Notes: generated by a model not told the origin, from the letters alone. A stretch of 41,272 nt of DNA from Candidatus Erabacter solicola (GCA_003136895.1 PLDY01000023.1:903-42174), one strand, 5' to 3'. Shown: positions 32,703 to 41,272, counted from the first letter of the stretch. Numbers and translations: made by a program.

Positions 32703-33446
32703 TCACCTGTGCACGACCAGCAGAAAGATGCCTAGGCAGACCGCGGTGCCGAGGATCCCGCCCAGGGCGACCTCCCGGAACGTGTGGATACCGCCCTCGA
32801 TGCGGCTCTGACTGACCAGAAAAGCGAGGAAGTAGGCCACCAAGCCCAAGAGCAGGTTCGGGACGGAGATCGCGATCAAGGTCGCGCCCGCGAATGCGAG
32901 CGCCGCGTGTCCGGAGACGGCCCCGCCTTGCAACGGCGAGCCCGGCCGGTCGAGGAGCGCCTTGGCGAGGATCGTCAGGATCCCAGTGATGACCAGGACG
33001 ACGAAGACCAGATTCCGCGGGACGGCCGCGACGGCGGCCGAAACCTGCGCGCCGGCGGCAGTCACGCCTTCGTAAAACGCAAGGTAGCCGACGATGAGCG
33101 CGCCCAGCGAGACGAACAGGACCGCGCCCGCCGCCGCATCTTTCGCCACCTTGGCCAGCGGATGGTGCGCGATCGTCATCAGGTCGACGATCGCCTCAAT
33201 CGCCGTGTTGACGAGCTCCATCGCGATGACGAGTACGACGACCACGACGATAACCGCCACGTAGACCCGCTCGAGGCGCAGGTAGAGCGTCGCGAATAAG
33301 GCGATCGCGCCCGCGATCAAGTGCACGCGCATATTCGGCTGCGAGCGCGTCGCGTAGAGCACGCCCTGGAACGCGTAATGGAACGACGCCCAGAAGCGGC
33401 TGTCGGTTACGCGTTTGACGCTCGGGGGAAGCCGGGCGGGATGCAT
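32703..33446 (-). CDS. Fused diacylglycerol/undecaprenol kinase and PAP2 phosphatase
   Basis: 247 residues. Residues ~15-120 are DgkA-like: FHYAFQGVLYATRSQPNMRVHL, and ELVNTAIEAIVDLMT with the metal Glu/Asn, then AKDAAAGAV. Residues ~135-247 are a PAP2 phosphatase: SGHAALAFAGATL and SRIEGGIHTFREVALGGILG hold the His-containing motifs 2 and 3; motif 1 is KALLDRPGSP-like. Kinase and phosphatase of the same lipid (undecaprenol or diacylglycerol) are thus on one chain. Confidence 0.9.
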   Translation of the reverse strand: MHPARLPPSVKRVTDSRFWASFHYAFQGVLYATRSQPNMRVHLIAGAIALFATLYLRLERVYVAVIVVVVVLVIAMELVNTAIEAIVDLMTIAHHPLAKVAKDAAAGAVLFVSLGALIVGYLAFYEGVTAAGAQVSAAVAAVPRNLVFVVLVITGILTILAKALLDRPGSPLQGGAVSGHAALAFAGATLIAISVPNLLLGLVAYFLAFLVSQSRIEGGIHTFREVALGGILGTAVCLGIFLLVVHR

Positions 33447-33480
33447 CGGCGACTAGCCTTCGGCTGCGACCCGTCCTACC

Positions 33481-33497
33481 CCGCCGAAGTACGGCGG
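33481..33497 (-). other. Hairpin right after ybeY
   Basis: CCGCCG-TACTT-CGGCGG on the minus strand starts directly after the ybeY stop. No U-run follows, so it is more likely an RNA-stability or processing element than a terminator. Confidence 0.35.
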
Positions 33498-33962
33498 CTA
33501 CGCGTCGTAGGGCCAGGTCAGGCCGATCGAGGCGGCGAGCCGGCGCTCCTCGCGCCGCATCCGCGCGCGCTCCGCCGGCTTTTCGTGGTCGTGGCCGAGA
33601 ATGTGTAAGATGCCGTGAATGAGCAGGCGCTGCACCTCGGCGTCGAGGGTCGCGTCGTACTCCGCGGCCTGAAGCGCCGCGCGATCGAGACTAATCACGA
33701 CGTCGCCGAGCAGCCGCTCGGGTGCATCGTGCGCCCGGCGCCGTTTCGCGCGCGGATCGATCAACGGAAAACTCAAGACGTCGGTCGCGCGATCTTTGCC
33801 GCGATGCGCCAGGTTCAAGCGGCGAATCGCGCGATCGCCGACTAAGGCGACCGAGAGGCTCGCACCCGGTTCGCCGGTGGCGGCCAGCAGGCTCGCAGCA
33901 TGCCGCTCCAGCGCAGCGAGATTGACCCGGTGCGAGCGCGTCGAATTCGAAAGGTAGATCAC
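33498..33962 (-). CDS. ybeY: Endoribonuclease YbeY
   Basis: 154 residues. Zinc motif HGILHILGHDHEKP near the C-terminus, and TDVLSFPLIDP. Role in 16S rRNA 3' maturation and ribosome quality control. The GTG start overlaps the phoH stop (GTGA). Confidence 0.96.
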   Translation of the reverse strand: MIYLSNSTRSHRVNLAALERHAASLLAATGEPGASLSVALVGDRAIRRLNLAHRGKDRATDVLSFPLIDPRAKRRRAHDAPERLLGDVVISLDRAALQAAEYDATLDAEVQRLLIHGILHILGHDHEKPAERARMRREERRLAASIGLTWPYDA

Positions 33963-34924
33963 GCCGAGTCGGGGGTGTACAAGCGCGCGTAGGCCCTGAT
34001 CAGTCGCGCGACGAGCGGATGACGCACCACGTCGGCCTCGTCGAGCATCACGACCGCCGCATCTTCCATCCCGTCGATCAACTTCGGCATATCCGGCAAC
34101 CCCGATTGCACGCCGCGCGGCAGATCGATCTGCGTCACATCACCGTTCACAATCATCTTGGAGCCGGCGCCGAGCCGCGTGAGAAACATCTTCAGTTGCA
34201 GACGCGTCGCGTTCTGCGCCTCGTCGAGAATGACGAACGCGTCGGAGAGCGTGCGGCCGCGCATGTACGCAAGCGGCGCAACTTCGATCGTGCCGCGTTC
34301 GAGAAAACGCGTGACGACGCCCTCATCGAGCAGTTCGTAGAGCGCGTCGTACAACGGCCGTAGATACGGGTCGACCTTCTCCTTGAGATCGCCCGGCAAG
34401 AAGCCGAGTTTCTCTCCGGCTTCGACCGCCGGCCGCGAGAGGACGATGCGCGAGACCTCGCGGTTGCGCAAGGCACGCACCGCCATCACCGTGGCGAGAA
34501 AGGTCTTACCCGTTCCGGCCGGGCCGATGCCGACCGTCAGCGTATTCGATTCGATCGCTTCGACAAACGCGCGCTGACCCGCCGTCTTGGGACGGATCTC
34601 TTTGCCGCGCTGCGTCGCGATCAGCGTCTTGGGATGCGCGGCCGGCGCGCTCGTATCGAGCGTCTCGCGTGCGGCCAGCGCGACGTCGTCGGGCGTCAGC
34701 TGCGCGCCGCGCTCGACGGCCGCGCGCATGCGCTGCAAGATCTCGTCGGCACTCCTCACCGCGCTCGCTTCGCCTCGAACCCGTAGGAAATCGCCCTCGA
34801 CGCGCACCACAACGGGCACGAGATTTTCGAGCGCCGTAAGGTTGCCGTCGAGGTGGCCGCAGAAATTCAGCGGGTCAGCCAGGCCCGCGAGTTCGAAGAA
34901 TCGTTCCGTCCGTGCTGGGGTCAG
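33959..34924 (-). CDS. phoH: PhoH-like ATPase; start placed upstream at a CTG
   Basis: About 321 residues if started at the CTG at 34924. Walker A GPAGTGKTF, RPAVEAGEKLGFLPGDLKEKV, Walker B FVILDEAQNAT, and QIDLPRG. The first canonical start, GTG at 34819, gives 286 residues but cuts the N-terminal domain: upstream, in frame, FFELAGLADPLNF and DGNLTALENLVPVVVRVEG clearly continue the family pattern (normally ...NLKLLE...V...G). There is no ATG/GTG/TTG in the 100 bp before 34819; the CTG follows the stop of the previous gene by one base. Exact start unsure. Confidence 0.9.
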   Translation of the reverse strand: MTPARTERFFELAGLADPLNFCGHLDGNLTALENLVPVVVRVEGDFLRVRGEASAVRSADEILQRMRAAVERGAQLTPDDVALAARETLDTSAPAAHPKTLIATQRGKEIRPKTAGQRAFVEAIESNTLTVGIGPAGTGKTFLATVMAVRALRNREVSRIVLSRPAVEAGEKLGFLPGDLKEKVDPYLRPLYDALYELLDEGVVTRFLERGTIEVAPLAYMRGRTLSDAFVILDEAQNATRLQLKMFLTRLGAGSKMIVNGDVTQIDLPRGVQSGLPDMPKLIDGMEDAAVVMLDEADVVRHPLVARLIRAYARLYTPDSA

Positions 34925-34925
34925 C

Positions 34926-35303
34926 TTAGGGGCGCTCGCGTTGCCGTAAGGCGAGCGGAGGTTGCAACGCTTCGCTGACGACGATTGCGGCGAGCAGCGC
35001 GTGCGGGTGGACGAATGGCGCGAGCAAGCGCGGGACCGGATGCGCCGCGACGGTCATCGCCAGGTCGAGCGCCGCATCGCGTTCGACCCCTTCGGCGACA
35101 TCGGCGGCTTGCCGTCGCGCTGCCGCGCCCACCGTCTGTGCCGGAGCAGCCGGCTGCAGCCGGCGAACCGAGGCCGCGGGCAGCGCGGGGCTGCCTTGGC
35201 GACCCCGCGCCAACTGCTGCTGGGCTTGCGCGGCCTGGGCCGCTTGCGCGTCTTTAGCCTTAGCGGCGACCGCTTGGATGATGAATCCGGCCAGATCTTC
35301 CAT
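34926..35303 (-). CDS. Small protein of unknown function after floA
   Basis: 125 residues. Acidic/Ala-Gln-rich N-terminal helix (MEDLAGFIIQAVAAKAKDAQ, then AQ repeats), Pro-rich middle and a short hydrophobic stretch (HPHALLAAIVVSEAL). It occupies the yqfB position between floA and phoH but I see no clear similarity. Four-base spacing after floA. Confidence 0.6.
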   Translation of the reverse strand: MEDLAGFIIQAVAAKAKDAQAAQAAQAQQQLARGRQGSPALPAASVRRLQPAAPAQTVGAAARRQAADVAEGVERDAALDLAMTVAAHPVPRLLAPFVHPHALLAAIVVSEALQPPLALRQRERP

Positions 35304-35306
35304 TCG

Positions 35307-36320
35307 CTAGGATTTCGGCGCGGCCGGAGGCTGGACTTGTCCTCCGCCGGCTTCCGGCGGCGTGACGCCGCTCGAGATTGCGCCGCGCATCTCGGTATCC
35401 GACTTGATGTTGTTGAGCTTGTAGTAATCCATCACACCCAGATTGCCCGCGCGGAACGCCGCTGCGATCGCTTCGGGAATCTGCGCTTCGGCTTCGACAA
35501 CCTTCGCGCGCATCGCTTGGGTCTCGGCCTTCTGCTCTTGCTCGGCGGCCATGGCGCTGTATTGGCGTTCGGCGGCCTTGGCTTGCGCGATCCGGCGGTC
35601 GGCCTCGGCTTGCGCCGTCTGCAACTCCGCACCGATGTTCTTGCCGACATCGACGTCGGCGATATCGATCGAGACGATCTCAAACGCGGTCCCGGCATCG
35701 AGTCCCTTGGCGAGCACGGCCTTCGAGATGCGGTCGGGATACTCGAGCACTTCCTTGTGATCGATCGCGCCGCCGATCGCCGAGACGACGCCTTCGCCGA
35801 CGCGCGCCACGATCGTCGGTTCGCCGGCGCCGCCGACATAACGGTCGAGGTTGGTGCGCACCGTGATGCGCGCTTTGACGTTGAGCTGAATACCATTCTG
35901 CGCGACGCCTTGGAAGATCGGCGTCTCGATGACCTTGGGATTGACCGAGGTCACGAGCGCTTCGAGCACGTCGCGTCCGGCCAGGTCGATTGCCGAAGCG
36001 CGCTGCCACTCGAGTGGAATCTCGGCGCGCTGTGCCGCGATCATGGCGAGCGTCACCTTTTCGACATTACCGCCGGCGAGATAGTGCGACTGCATCTGAT
36101 CGACCGTCAAGGCCAAGCCGGCTTTACGCGCGCGCACGAGGTTCGTGACGATCACGCTCGGTTGAATCCCGATGAGCCGCATGCGAATCAGCGAGATCAT
36201 CGAGAGCGGTACGCCGGCTGCGATCGTTCTGATCCACATCCCGATCGGGAAGTAGTACAGGAACATGAAGAAGCCGATGATGATCGCGAAGATGATGATG
36301 AGCGTGAACGTAACGACCAC
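35307..36320 (-). CDS. floA: Flotillin-like protein FloA
   Basis: 337 residues from a GTG with AGAGGAG six bases upstream. One N-terminal membrane hairpin ([22 protein letters not shown]), the FloA core ([53 protein letters not shown]), then an alanine/glutamate coiled coil. Organises membrane microdomains. Coupled to nfeD as in Bacillus yqeZ-yqfA. Confidence 0.96.
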   Translation of the reverse strand: MVVTFTLIIIFAIIIGFFMFLYYFPIGMWIRTIAAGVPLSMISLIRMRLIGIQPSVIVTNLVRARKAGLALTVDQMQSHYLAGGNVEKVTLAMIAAQRAEIPLEWQRASAIDLAGRDVLEALVTSVNPKVIETPIFQGVAQNGIQLNVKARITVRTNLDRYVGGAGEPTIVARVGEGVVSAIGGAIDHKEVLEYPDRISKAVLAKGLDAGTAFEIVSIDIADVDVGKNIGAELQTAQAEADRRIAQAKAAERQYSAMAAEQEQKAETQAMRAKVVEAEAQIPEAIAAAFRAGNLGVMDYYKLNNIKSDTEMRGAISSGVTPPEAGGGQVQPPAAPKS

Positions 36321-36335
36321 GAGATACTCCTCTAG

Positions 36336-37661
36336 CTAGTCTTGCGGCGCGCTTGGCGCGTCCGTCGGAATCGATTGCACGAAGATGCGGGCGCCCTCAA
36401 CGCGGGTCACGCGGACCGCGGAGCCCGCGTGCACGAAGTCGCCTTCGGTCAAGACATCGAGGCGGCGGCCGTCGATCGTGGCCACGCCGGCCGGCCGCAG
36501 AAACGACGTTGCGAAACCCGTGTGGCCGACGTACATGCGGAAGTCCGAACTCGTGACGTATTCGGGGCCTTGCGTCGCGGTGAGCGTGATGCGCCGCAGA
36601 AACGCATTCTCCGGAAAGATGCGCGTCGACACGTAGAACGTCGCGGCCGTGAGTACGATCGCGATCGAGATCGATTGGAACGCGACAAAGATGAACGCGA
36701 TGCCGAACGACAAGACGACGGCCGCGAGGAGCGCCGCGGTCCCAAGGACGCCCGAGATACCGTGGCCGGGGAAGACGTGCAGTTCGAAGAGGATCAACAG
36801 TAATCCAAGCATCGCGAGCCCGACGACCAGGCCGTTTGAAAATCCGGCGTAGACGTGCGTTCCGAAAAACAATGCGAGCGCCGCGACACCGATCGAACCG
36901 GCGATGCCGTGCAGCGTCTGCATCTCGATCAAGAGTCCGAGCACGCCGAGAGAGAGCAGGATGCCGCTGATCTCGGGGCTGGTCGCGATGCGCGCCAGCG
37001 TCTCGCCCCACGAGTAGCTCACGCGAACCTGGTCGCCCTTGATGCCGGCGTACTGCAGCGCGCCGTCGAGCGTGCTCGCTTCCGCGTCGGCGATCTTCGC
37101 CTTCTTGGCATCGTCGGCGGTCAGCGAGAGGATCGCACCGGACTTCTTGAACTCGGGCGCATCGACCGTGGCGTCGACCATCGCTTCGGCCAGCGTGCGA
37201 TTACGACCGTTGCGTTGCGCGGTCGAACCGAACTCCGCTTTCAGCGCCGAGACCATCTTAATCGTCTTCGGAATCGGCTCGGCCGCGCCGATGCTCGAAC
37301 CCGGCGCCATGACGATCTTGCGCGCCGAAAGCGTGATCAAAGCGCCGGCCGAGTAGGCCCGCTGCGAAACGTAGGCGACCGTCGGAACCTTCGCACTGAA
37401 CATCGCGTCGCGAATCTCGAAGGCCGCGGAGACCAGCCCACCGCCCGTATTGATATCGAGCACGAGCCCGGCGGCGTGGTCGGCGTTGGCCTGATCGACC
37501 GCACGCGTCACCAAGTGCGCCATGCCTTCATCGACCGTTCCCTCGATCGGGACGACGATGACTTCGCGGCTGGACTGGGCGTGCGTCCCGGCGGCCATGA
37601 GGCCCGCCAAACCCGCGAGCACCGCCAGACTAGACAGGGTCAGCCGCAGCAATCGCTTCAT
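36336..37661 (-). CDS. NfeD family serine-protease-like membrane protein
   Basis: About 441 residues. Signal peptide MKRLLRLTLSSLAVLAGLAG, a ClpP-like domain (DINTGGGLVSAAFEIRDAM with the oxyanion Gly; SQRAYSAGALITLSA with the Ser), four to five membrane segments, and a C-terminal NfeD OB domain (FLRPAGVATIDGRRLDVLTEGDFV). Long-form NfeD usually partners FloA, its neighbour here. Confidence 0.94.
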   Translation of the reverse strand: MKRLLRLTLSSLAVLAGLAGLMAAGTHAQSSREVIVVPIEGTVDEGMAHLVTRAVDQANADHAAGLVLDINTGGGLVSAAFEIRDAMFSAKVPTVAYVSQRAYSAGALITLSARKIVMAPGSSIGAAEPIPKTIKMVSALKAEFGSTAQRNGRNRTLAEAMVDATVDAPEFKKSGAILSLTADDAKKAKIADAEASTLDGALQYAGIKGDQVRVSYSWGETLARIATSPEISGILLSLGVLGLLIEMQTLHGIAGSIGVAALALFFGTHVYAGFSNGLVVGLAMLGLLLILFELHVFPGHGISGVLGTAALLAAVVLSFGIAFIFVAFQSISIAIVLTAATFYVSTRIFPENAFLRRITLTATQGPEYVTSSDFRMYVGHTGFATSFLRPAGVATIDGRRLDVLTEGDFVHAGSAVRVTRVEGARIFVQSIPTDAPSAPQD

Positions 37662-37716
37662 GCCGAGTTTTACTCGCCCCGGCAACGTAGGTTACGGGGT
37701 CGAGCGACGGGCGCGT

Positions 37717-38166
37717 TCAGCCGAGTTTCCCCAGCTCTTCGACGACCAGCTGGCGGATCGTATTCCCGTCGGCCTCGCCCTTGAGCTTGGGCATCAGGAG
37801 CTTCATCGCGGCCCCCTGGTTGCGCTCGGCCTCGGCCAGCGTGGCGAGCGCCTCGGCCACAACGGGCCGCAGTTCCTCTGCCGATCTCTGGGCCGGCAGC
37901 AGCGCCGACAGGATCTCGCGCTCGCGCGTCTCCCGGTCGACGAGGTCTTGCCGGCCGCCCTTTTGGTACTCCGTGATCGAATCCGTGCGCTGCTTGACCA
38001 GCTTGCGCACGACTTCGACCTGGTCGCTCTCCTCGAGCTCCCGCCCAGCGTCGATTTTGCGATAGGAAAAGGCCGAGAGTGCGGATCGAAGCGTATCGAG
38101 CCGCACTTGGTCTCGGGCCTTCATCGCCTCTTTGAGATCGGACCCGATGCGGTCCTTGAGCGTCAA
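37717..38166 (-). CDS. yqeY: GatB/YqeY domain protein
   Basis: 149 residues from a TTG: TLKDRIGSDLKEAMKARDQ, then REREILSALLPAQRSAEELRP and GAAMKLLMPKLKGEADG. tRNA-binding YqeY domain, role in amidotransferase-like context unproven. Six bases after the rpsU stop, the usual rpsU-yqeY order. Confidence 0.94.
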   Translation of the reverse strand: MTLKDRIGSDLKEAMKARDQVRLDTLRSALSAFSYRKIDAGRELEESDQVEVVRKLVKQRTDSITEYQKGGRQDLVDRETREREILSALLPAQRSAEELRPVVAEALATLAEAERNQGAAMKLLMPKLKGEADGNTIRQLVVEELGKLG

Positions 38167-38172
38167 AGCAGG

Positions 38173-38343
38173 CTAGGCGCGGCGCTTGCGCGCGGCGGCG
38201 GACTTCTTCTTGCGCCGGACGCTCGGCTTCTCGTAGTGCTCGTGTTTACGAGCCTCGGCGAGAACGCCGGCTTTCTGGGTGGCTTTCTTGAAGCGACGCA
38301 AGGCACTCTCGATGGTTTCACCCGGTGCAACGCGGACTTCCAT
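38173..38343 (-). CDS. rpsU: 30S ribosomal protein S21
   Basis: 56 residues. [40 protein letters not shown]. The ATG at 38343 has GGGAGG seven bases upstream; an upstream extension to 38397 is not part of the S21 family. First gene of the core operon. Confidence 0.96.
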   Translation of the reverse strand: MEVRVAPGETIESALRRFKKATQKAGVLAEARKHEHYEKPSVRRKKKSAAARKRRA

Positions 38344-38420
38344 GAACAACCCTCCCTTCGGCCTGCGGTCGAGCCGCAGTGTAAATTCCGGACGCACTCA
38401 CGTCCTGTGACAACCGATAG

Positions 38421-38449
38421 AGAGTACCACGACCGGACCCGAAAATCAA
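38421..38449 (-). promoter_or_regulatory. Sigma70-type promoter of the rpsU operon
   Basis: TTGATT (38449-38444) and TACTCT (38426-38421) on the minus strand with a 17-bp spacer, about 78 nt before the rpsU start. GTGG precedes the -10, as at rpoB. Confidence 0.65.
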
Positions 38450-38470
38450 TTTCCGCGAGCCAGGTTCCGC

Positions 38471-38977
38471 TTAACCCTTGTAACCGATCGCCGTTTTGAA
38501 GTCGGGGACCAGCGCTTCCACATGCCTTATGTAGGCACGGATCTCCGACATCGTCGCACCGTTGCTGATATCGACGTCGACCTCCATGAACGGGTACCCC
38601 TCGGTGCTGATATAGGCGCGGCCGTAGCGCTTATCTTTATCCCAGGTATTGATCGTGCTCAAGGTGACGCCCGAGATGGCAAAGCCGGCGACGAACTGAA
38701 TGCTCGTACAACGCGAACTCGCGCAATTGTAGAAATAGACGTCGATTTTCGTTGCGGCCATGGTCGTGTGAATCAGCGGGCTGCCATCTTTATCCGTCGT
38801 TATATCAGTCGTATAGCCAAGATCGCGAAGGAGCGCCGCAACCTCAGAGCCGGTGGCGCCGCCGGCGGGCAAGTCGGCCGCCGCCGGGGCGGCAGCCAAT
38901 CCGAAGATCAGCGAGAGCGCGAGGCCAAAGACCAGGCCGGTACCACGCAGCCGGCGGGCTGCCATAAGAGAAAACAT
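38471..38977 (-). CDS. Secreted YbjN-domain protein
   Basis: 168 residues. Signal peptide with cleavage near AAA-D (residue ~34). The mature part is a YbjN-like domain (EVAALLRDLGYTTDITTDKDG, RAYISTEGYPFMEVDVDI). Two Cys (NCASSRC) could form a disulfide. Role unknown. Confidence 0.8.
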   Translation of the reverse strand: MFSLMAARRLRGTGLVFGLALSLIFGLAAAPAAADLPAGGATGSEVAALLRDLGYTTDITTDKDGSPLIHTTMAATKIDVYFYNCASSRCTSIQFVAGFAISGVTLSTINTWDKDKRYGRAYISTEGYPFMEVDVDISNGATMSEIRAYIRHVEALVPDFKTAIGYKG

Positions 38978-39056
38978 CGTTGAACCTCAACCTTGCAACG
39001 GGGGGAGACGCCTGCGCACATCTTTCGGCTGTGCGTGCGAAGTCCCGTGCCGCTCG

Positions 39057-39422
39057 TTAGCCGGGGGGCCAGCTCATAGCGCGGCCGGCGAGGACGTGCA
39101 GGTGCAGATGGAAGACCGTCTGTCCCGCGTCGGGACCCTCGTTGACCACGATGCGGTACCCGTCGCCGCCCGCCTCGCGTCCCATCTTTGAGGCGAGCGC
39201 GAACAGATCGCCGACCTCGTGATTGGCGGCGGTCGCTGTGAATTCGCCCAGATTAGCGGCGTGCCGAAGCGGCACCACCAAGAGATGCGTCGGCGCCTTC
39301 GGATGAACGTCCTTGAAGACGATCGCACCTTCGGTCCGCGCGACCTCAGCCGCCGGAATCTCCTTGCTCACGATCTTACAAAAAAGACAGTGCGGATCGC
39401 GGCTCTCGAGTGCGTCGCTCAA
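39057..39422 (-). CDS. HIT family hydrolase (HinT-like)
   Basis: 121 residues. CLFCKIVSKEIPA near the N-terminus and the HIT triad HLHLHVLAGR. Purine nucleoside phosphoramidase type. TTG start overlapping the upstream stop (TTGA). Confidence 0.95.
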   Translation of the reverse strand: MSDALESRDPHCLFCKIVSKEIPAAEVARTEGAIVFKDVHPKAPTHLLVVPLRHAANLGEFTATAANHEVGDLFALASKMGREAGGDGYRIVVNEGPDAGQTVFHLHLHVLAGRAMSWPPG

Positions 39423-41029
39423 GGCGCCGTCGCCTTCGGCTTCATCAATTCGTAGCTCTGAATCGAATCCGGCCGTGGAATAACGCCGTCGATGTTCGAC
39501 TTGGCCGCGAACGAGACGATCGAGTGCGCGATCGGGATCGCCGGCGCTTGCTCGTGAATCATCGCGTTGGCCTGCCGGTAGATCGCCGCGCGCTTCTTCT
39601 CATCGAGGGTCTGCTGTCCGGCGAGCATCAACGTGTGGAATGCGGGATCGCGCCAGAACGTGTAGTTTTGGGCTTGACCCTTGACCGCGCTGTCTTGGTC
39701 GAGGATATCGTACATGAAGTTGTCGGGATCGCCGTTGTCGCCGGTCCAACCGGCTTCCACCGCGGCGTTGTGCTTCGGGTTGCCGGCGAGCTTCAGATAC
39801 TCCGTCCAGTCATGGGTGAGGATATTAACCTTGACGCCGACGGCCGCGAAATCCGCCTGGATCAGCTCGGCGGCGCGACGGCCGTTCGGCTGATACGGGC
39901 GCTGAACCGGCATGGCCCAGAGGTCCATGGTGAGGTTGCTGACACCGGCGTCTGCGAGCATCTTCTTTGCCGCTTCCGGATCGTACGGATCGTCCTTCAC
40001 GTCCTTGTTATATGACCACATGGTCGGCGGGATGGGATTGACCGCCGCTTGGCCGGTGCCCTGATAGACGGCGTCGATGATCGCCTGCTTATTAATCGCC
40101 ATGTTGAGCGCCTTGCGCACGCGCACGTCGTCGAACGGCTTCTGCTGCGTGTCATAGGCGAGATAGGCGACATTGAGGCCCGGCTGCTGCTGCACCGTGA
40201 GCGTCGAGTCGGTCTTCAGAGCTGCGATGTCCGCCGGGCTCGGATAGTCCATGATCTGGCATTCATTCGCCTTCAGCTTCTGCAGGCGAACCGCCGTATC
40301 CGGCGTGATGGCGAACACCAGATCATCGATCGCCTGCTTGCCGCCCCAGTAGTCGGGGTTGGCCTTGAAGCGAACCGAGGCGTCCTTCTGGTAGTCGACG
40401 TAGACGAACGGCCCGGTGCCGACCGGCTGCTGGTTGAGCAGTTCCGGGTGCCCGTCGGCGAGCAGCTTGTCGGTGTATTCCTTCGACATGATCGACGCGA
40501 AGTCCATCGCCAGGTCGGCGAGGAACGGCGCATTCGGCGAGTTGAGCGTGAACTTCACAGTCATGTCGTCGACCTTGTCGACGCTTTTGATGACGTCGGG
40601 CATGCTCATGCCGACGAAGTAGTCGTACGTTCCACCGCCGTAGTTGTAGTACTTGTTGGTCTTGTCCAGCATGCGCTGAAAAGTGAAGGAGACGTCATCG
40701 GCGTTCATGTCGCGCGACGGTTTGAAGTAGTCGGTCGCACCGAATTTGACTCCCTGGCGAAGGTGGAAGGTGTACGTGAGCCCGTCGCTCGAGATTTCCC
40801 ATTTGGGAGCGAGGCCGGGGACGATATCGGTGGTGCCGGGAGCAAACTCGACCAAGCGGTTGAATAACGGCTTCGACGACGCGTCGAATGTAGTTCCCGA
40901 GGTGTAAAGACCGGGATCGAAGCCTTCCGGCGATCCTTCCGAGCAAAAAACCAGCGTCTTGGCCTGGGCCGCACCGGCCATTCCGGCCCCAAGCGCCGCG
41001 GCCGCGACAAAACGAGTCACGCGGTTCAT
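39419..41029 (-). CDS. ABC transporter substrate-binding protein, family 5 (DppA/OppA type)
   Basis: 536 residues. Signal peptide MNRVTRFVAAAALGAGMAGAAQA, then family-5 motifs: SEGSPEGFDPGLYTSGTTFDA, LAPKWEISSDGLTYTFHLRQGVKF, NADDVSFTFQRML, GTGPFVYVDY. Binds a dipeptide, oligopeptide or similar ligand. The ATG at 41029 has GGAGGA eight bases upstream. No permease or ATPase gene is in the window. The protein looks proteobacterial in style. Confidence 0.94.
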   Translation of the reverse strand: MNRVTRFVAAAALGAGMAGAAQAKTLVFCSEGSPEGFDPGLYTSGTTFDASSKPLFNRLVEFAPGTTDIVPGLAPKWEISSDGLTYTFHLRQGVKFGATDYFKPSRDMNADDVSFTFQRMLDKTNKYYNYGGGTYDYFVGMSMPDVIKSVDKVDDMTVKFTLNSPNAPFLADLAMDFASIMSKEYTDKLLADGHPELLNQQPVGTGPFVYVDYQKDASVRFKANPDYWGGKQAIDDLVFAITPDTAVRLQKLKANECQIMDYPSPADIAALKTDSTLTVQQQPGLNVAYLAYDTQQKPFDDVRVRKALNMAINKQAIIDAVYQGTGQAAVNPIPPTMWSYNKDVKDDPYDPEAAKKMLADAGVSNLTMDLWAMPVQRPYQPNGRRAAELIQADFAAVGVKVNILTHDWTEYLKLAGNPKHNAAVEAGWTGDNGDPDNFMYDILDQDSAVKGQAQNYTFWRDPAFHTLMLAGQQTLDEKKRAAIYRQANAMIHEQAPAIPIAHSIVSFAAKSNIDGVIPRPDSIQSYELMKPKATAP

Positions 41030-41272
41030 GGACTGTCCTCCGTCTGGTGCCGCCCTAGCGGCGTCTTTCCCCTTGTCCTGAGTGCGGCGGGCCGCCGTAC
41101 ATTTGGAAGGGTTGAAGCTCACTCGACTGCAGCCCCCGCTTGATTGCAAGTCGGAAAATAGCCGCGACGGGCGGCAACCTGCGGGAGTGATGGGGACGGG
41201 ACCGCCGAGGAAAGGCGCCCGGCCCGCCGCCTTCGTTATGAGGACGAGCGCCGTTAGAATGAGCGACCTTGA
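41030..41272 (+). other. Intergenic region to window end
   Basis: 243 bp with no supportable gene. A TAGAAT (41255-41260) and an ATG at 41259 near the edge could belong to a plus-strand gene starting beyond the window; this cannot be decided here. Confidence 0.3.

Noticed and set aside
38988-39056. Small inverted repeat between the YbjN and HIT genes (GCGCAC/GTGCGT)
   Set aside because: Short stem with a large loop and no T-run; not convincing as a terminator or riboswitch.
41232-41261. Possible plus-strand promoter (TTCGTT / TAGAAT) and ATG at the window edge
   Set aside because: The -35 is poor and only four codons remain, so nothing can be tested.

Overview
The window is a high-GC, gene-dense bacterial chromosome segment. 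It is not a plasmid or phage: it carries the 5' part of rpoB, five tRNA genes and a long block of core genes. The core block from rpsU to the DUF1292 gene keeps the gene order known from Bacillus and relatives (rpsU, yqeY, nfeD, floA, phoH, ybeY, dgkA, cdd, recO, yqgF, mltG). The high GC, frequent GTG/TTG starts and accessory content do not fit Firmicutes. I infer a poorly sampled high-GC terrabacterial lineage, perhaps Candidatus Eremiobacterota/WPS-2. That placement is an inference only.

Layout. 1-1.6 kb: 5' end of rpoB on the minus strand with its own promoter. 1.7-7.7 kb: small genes on both strands (zinc-ribbon protein, two GNAT acetyltransferases, a family-2 glycosyltransferase, Nudix hydrolase, a large membrane protein, DUF3465, polysaccharide deacetylase). 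6.9-11.5 kb: a tightly packed minus-strand operon (secreted protein, GlcG-like, manA, MaoC hydratase, RNase H, membrane-anchored protein, deacetylase), mostly with stop/start overlaps. 11.4-13.2 kb: a plus-strand pair ending in a quinone-oxidoreductase-like gene. 13.2-16.3 kb: five minus-strand tRNAs (Ser-CGA, Arg-CCG, CAT, Arg-ACG, Ser-GCT) around tadA and a two-domain aspartyl protease.

16.3-22.6 kb is the accessory part. It holds a broken RelE-type toxin, a lipoprotein esterase with a second copy at 22.6 kb and a fragment of a third, a short tyrosine-recombinase remnant, a frameshifted alpha/beta hydrolase, a WDPIGV protein, a bacterial serpin, a secreted cupin and a tRNA 3'-end remnant. 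I read it as a decaying integrated island.

23.5-28.4 kb: an ABC exporter pair, a MobA-like nucleotidyltransferase, an MFS transporter and an MGDG-synthase-like glycosyltransferase. 28.4-38.4 kb: the conserved core operon on the minus strand, starting at a clear promoter upstream of rpsU and including a DgkA-PAP2 fusion and a CorC/TlyC protein with its own promoter. 38.5-41.0 kb: a YbjN protein, a HIT protein and a family-5 solute-binding protein.

Two conserved genes (the DUF1292 gene and phoH) lack ATG/GTG/TTG starts where homology says they begin. Two others (toxin, hydrolase) carry single-base frameshifts.
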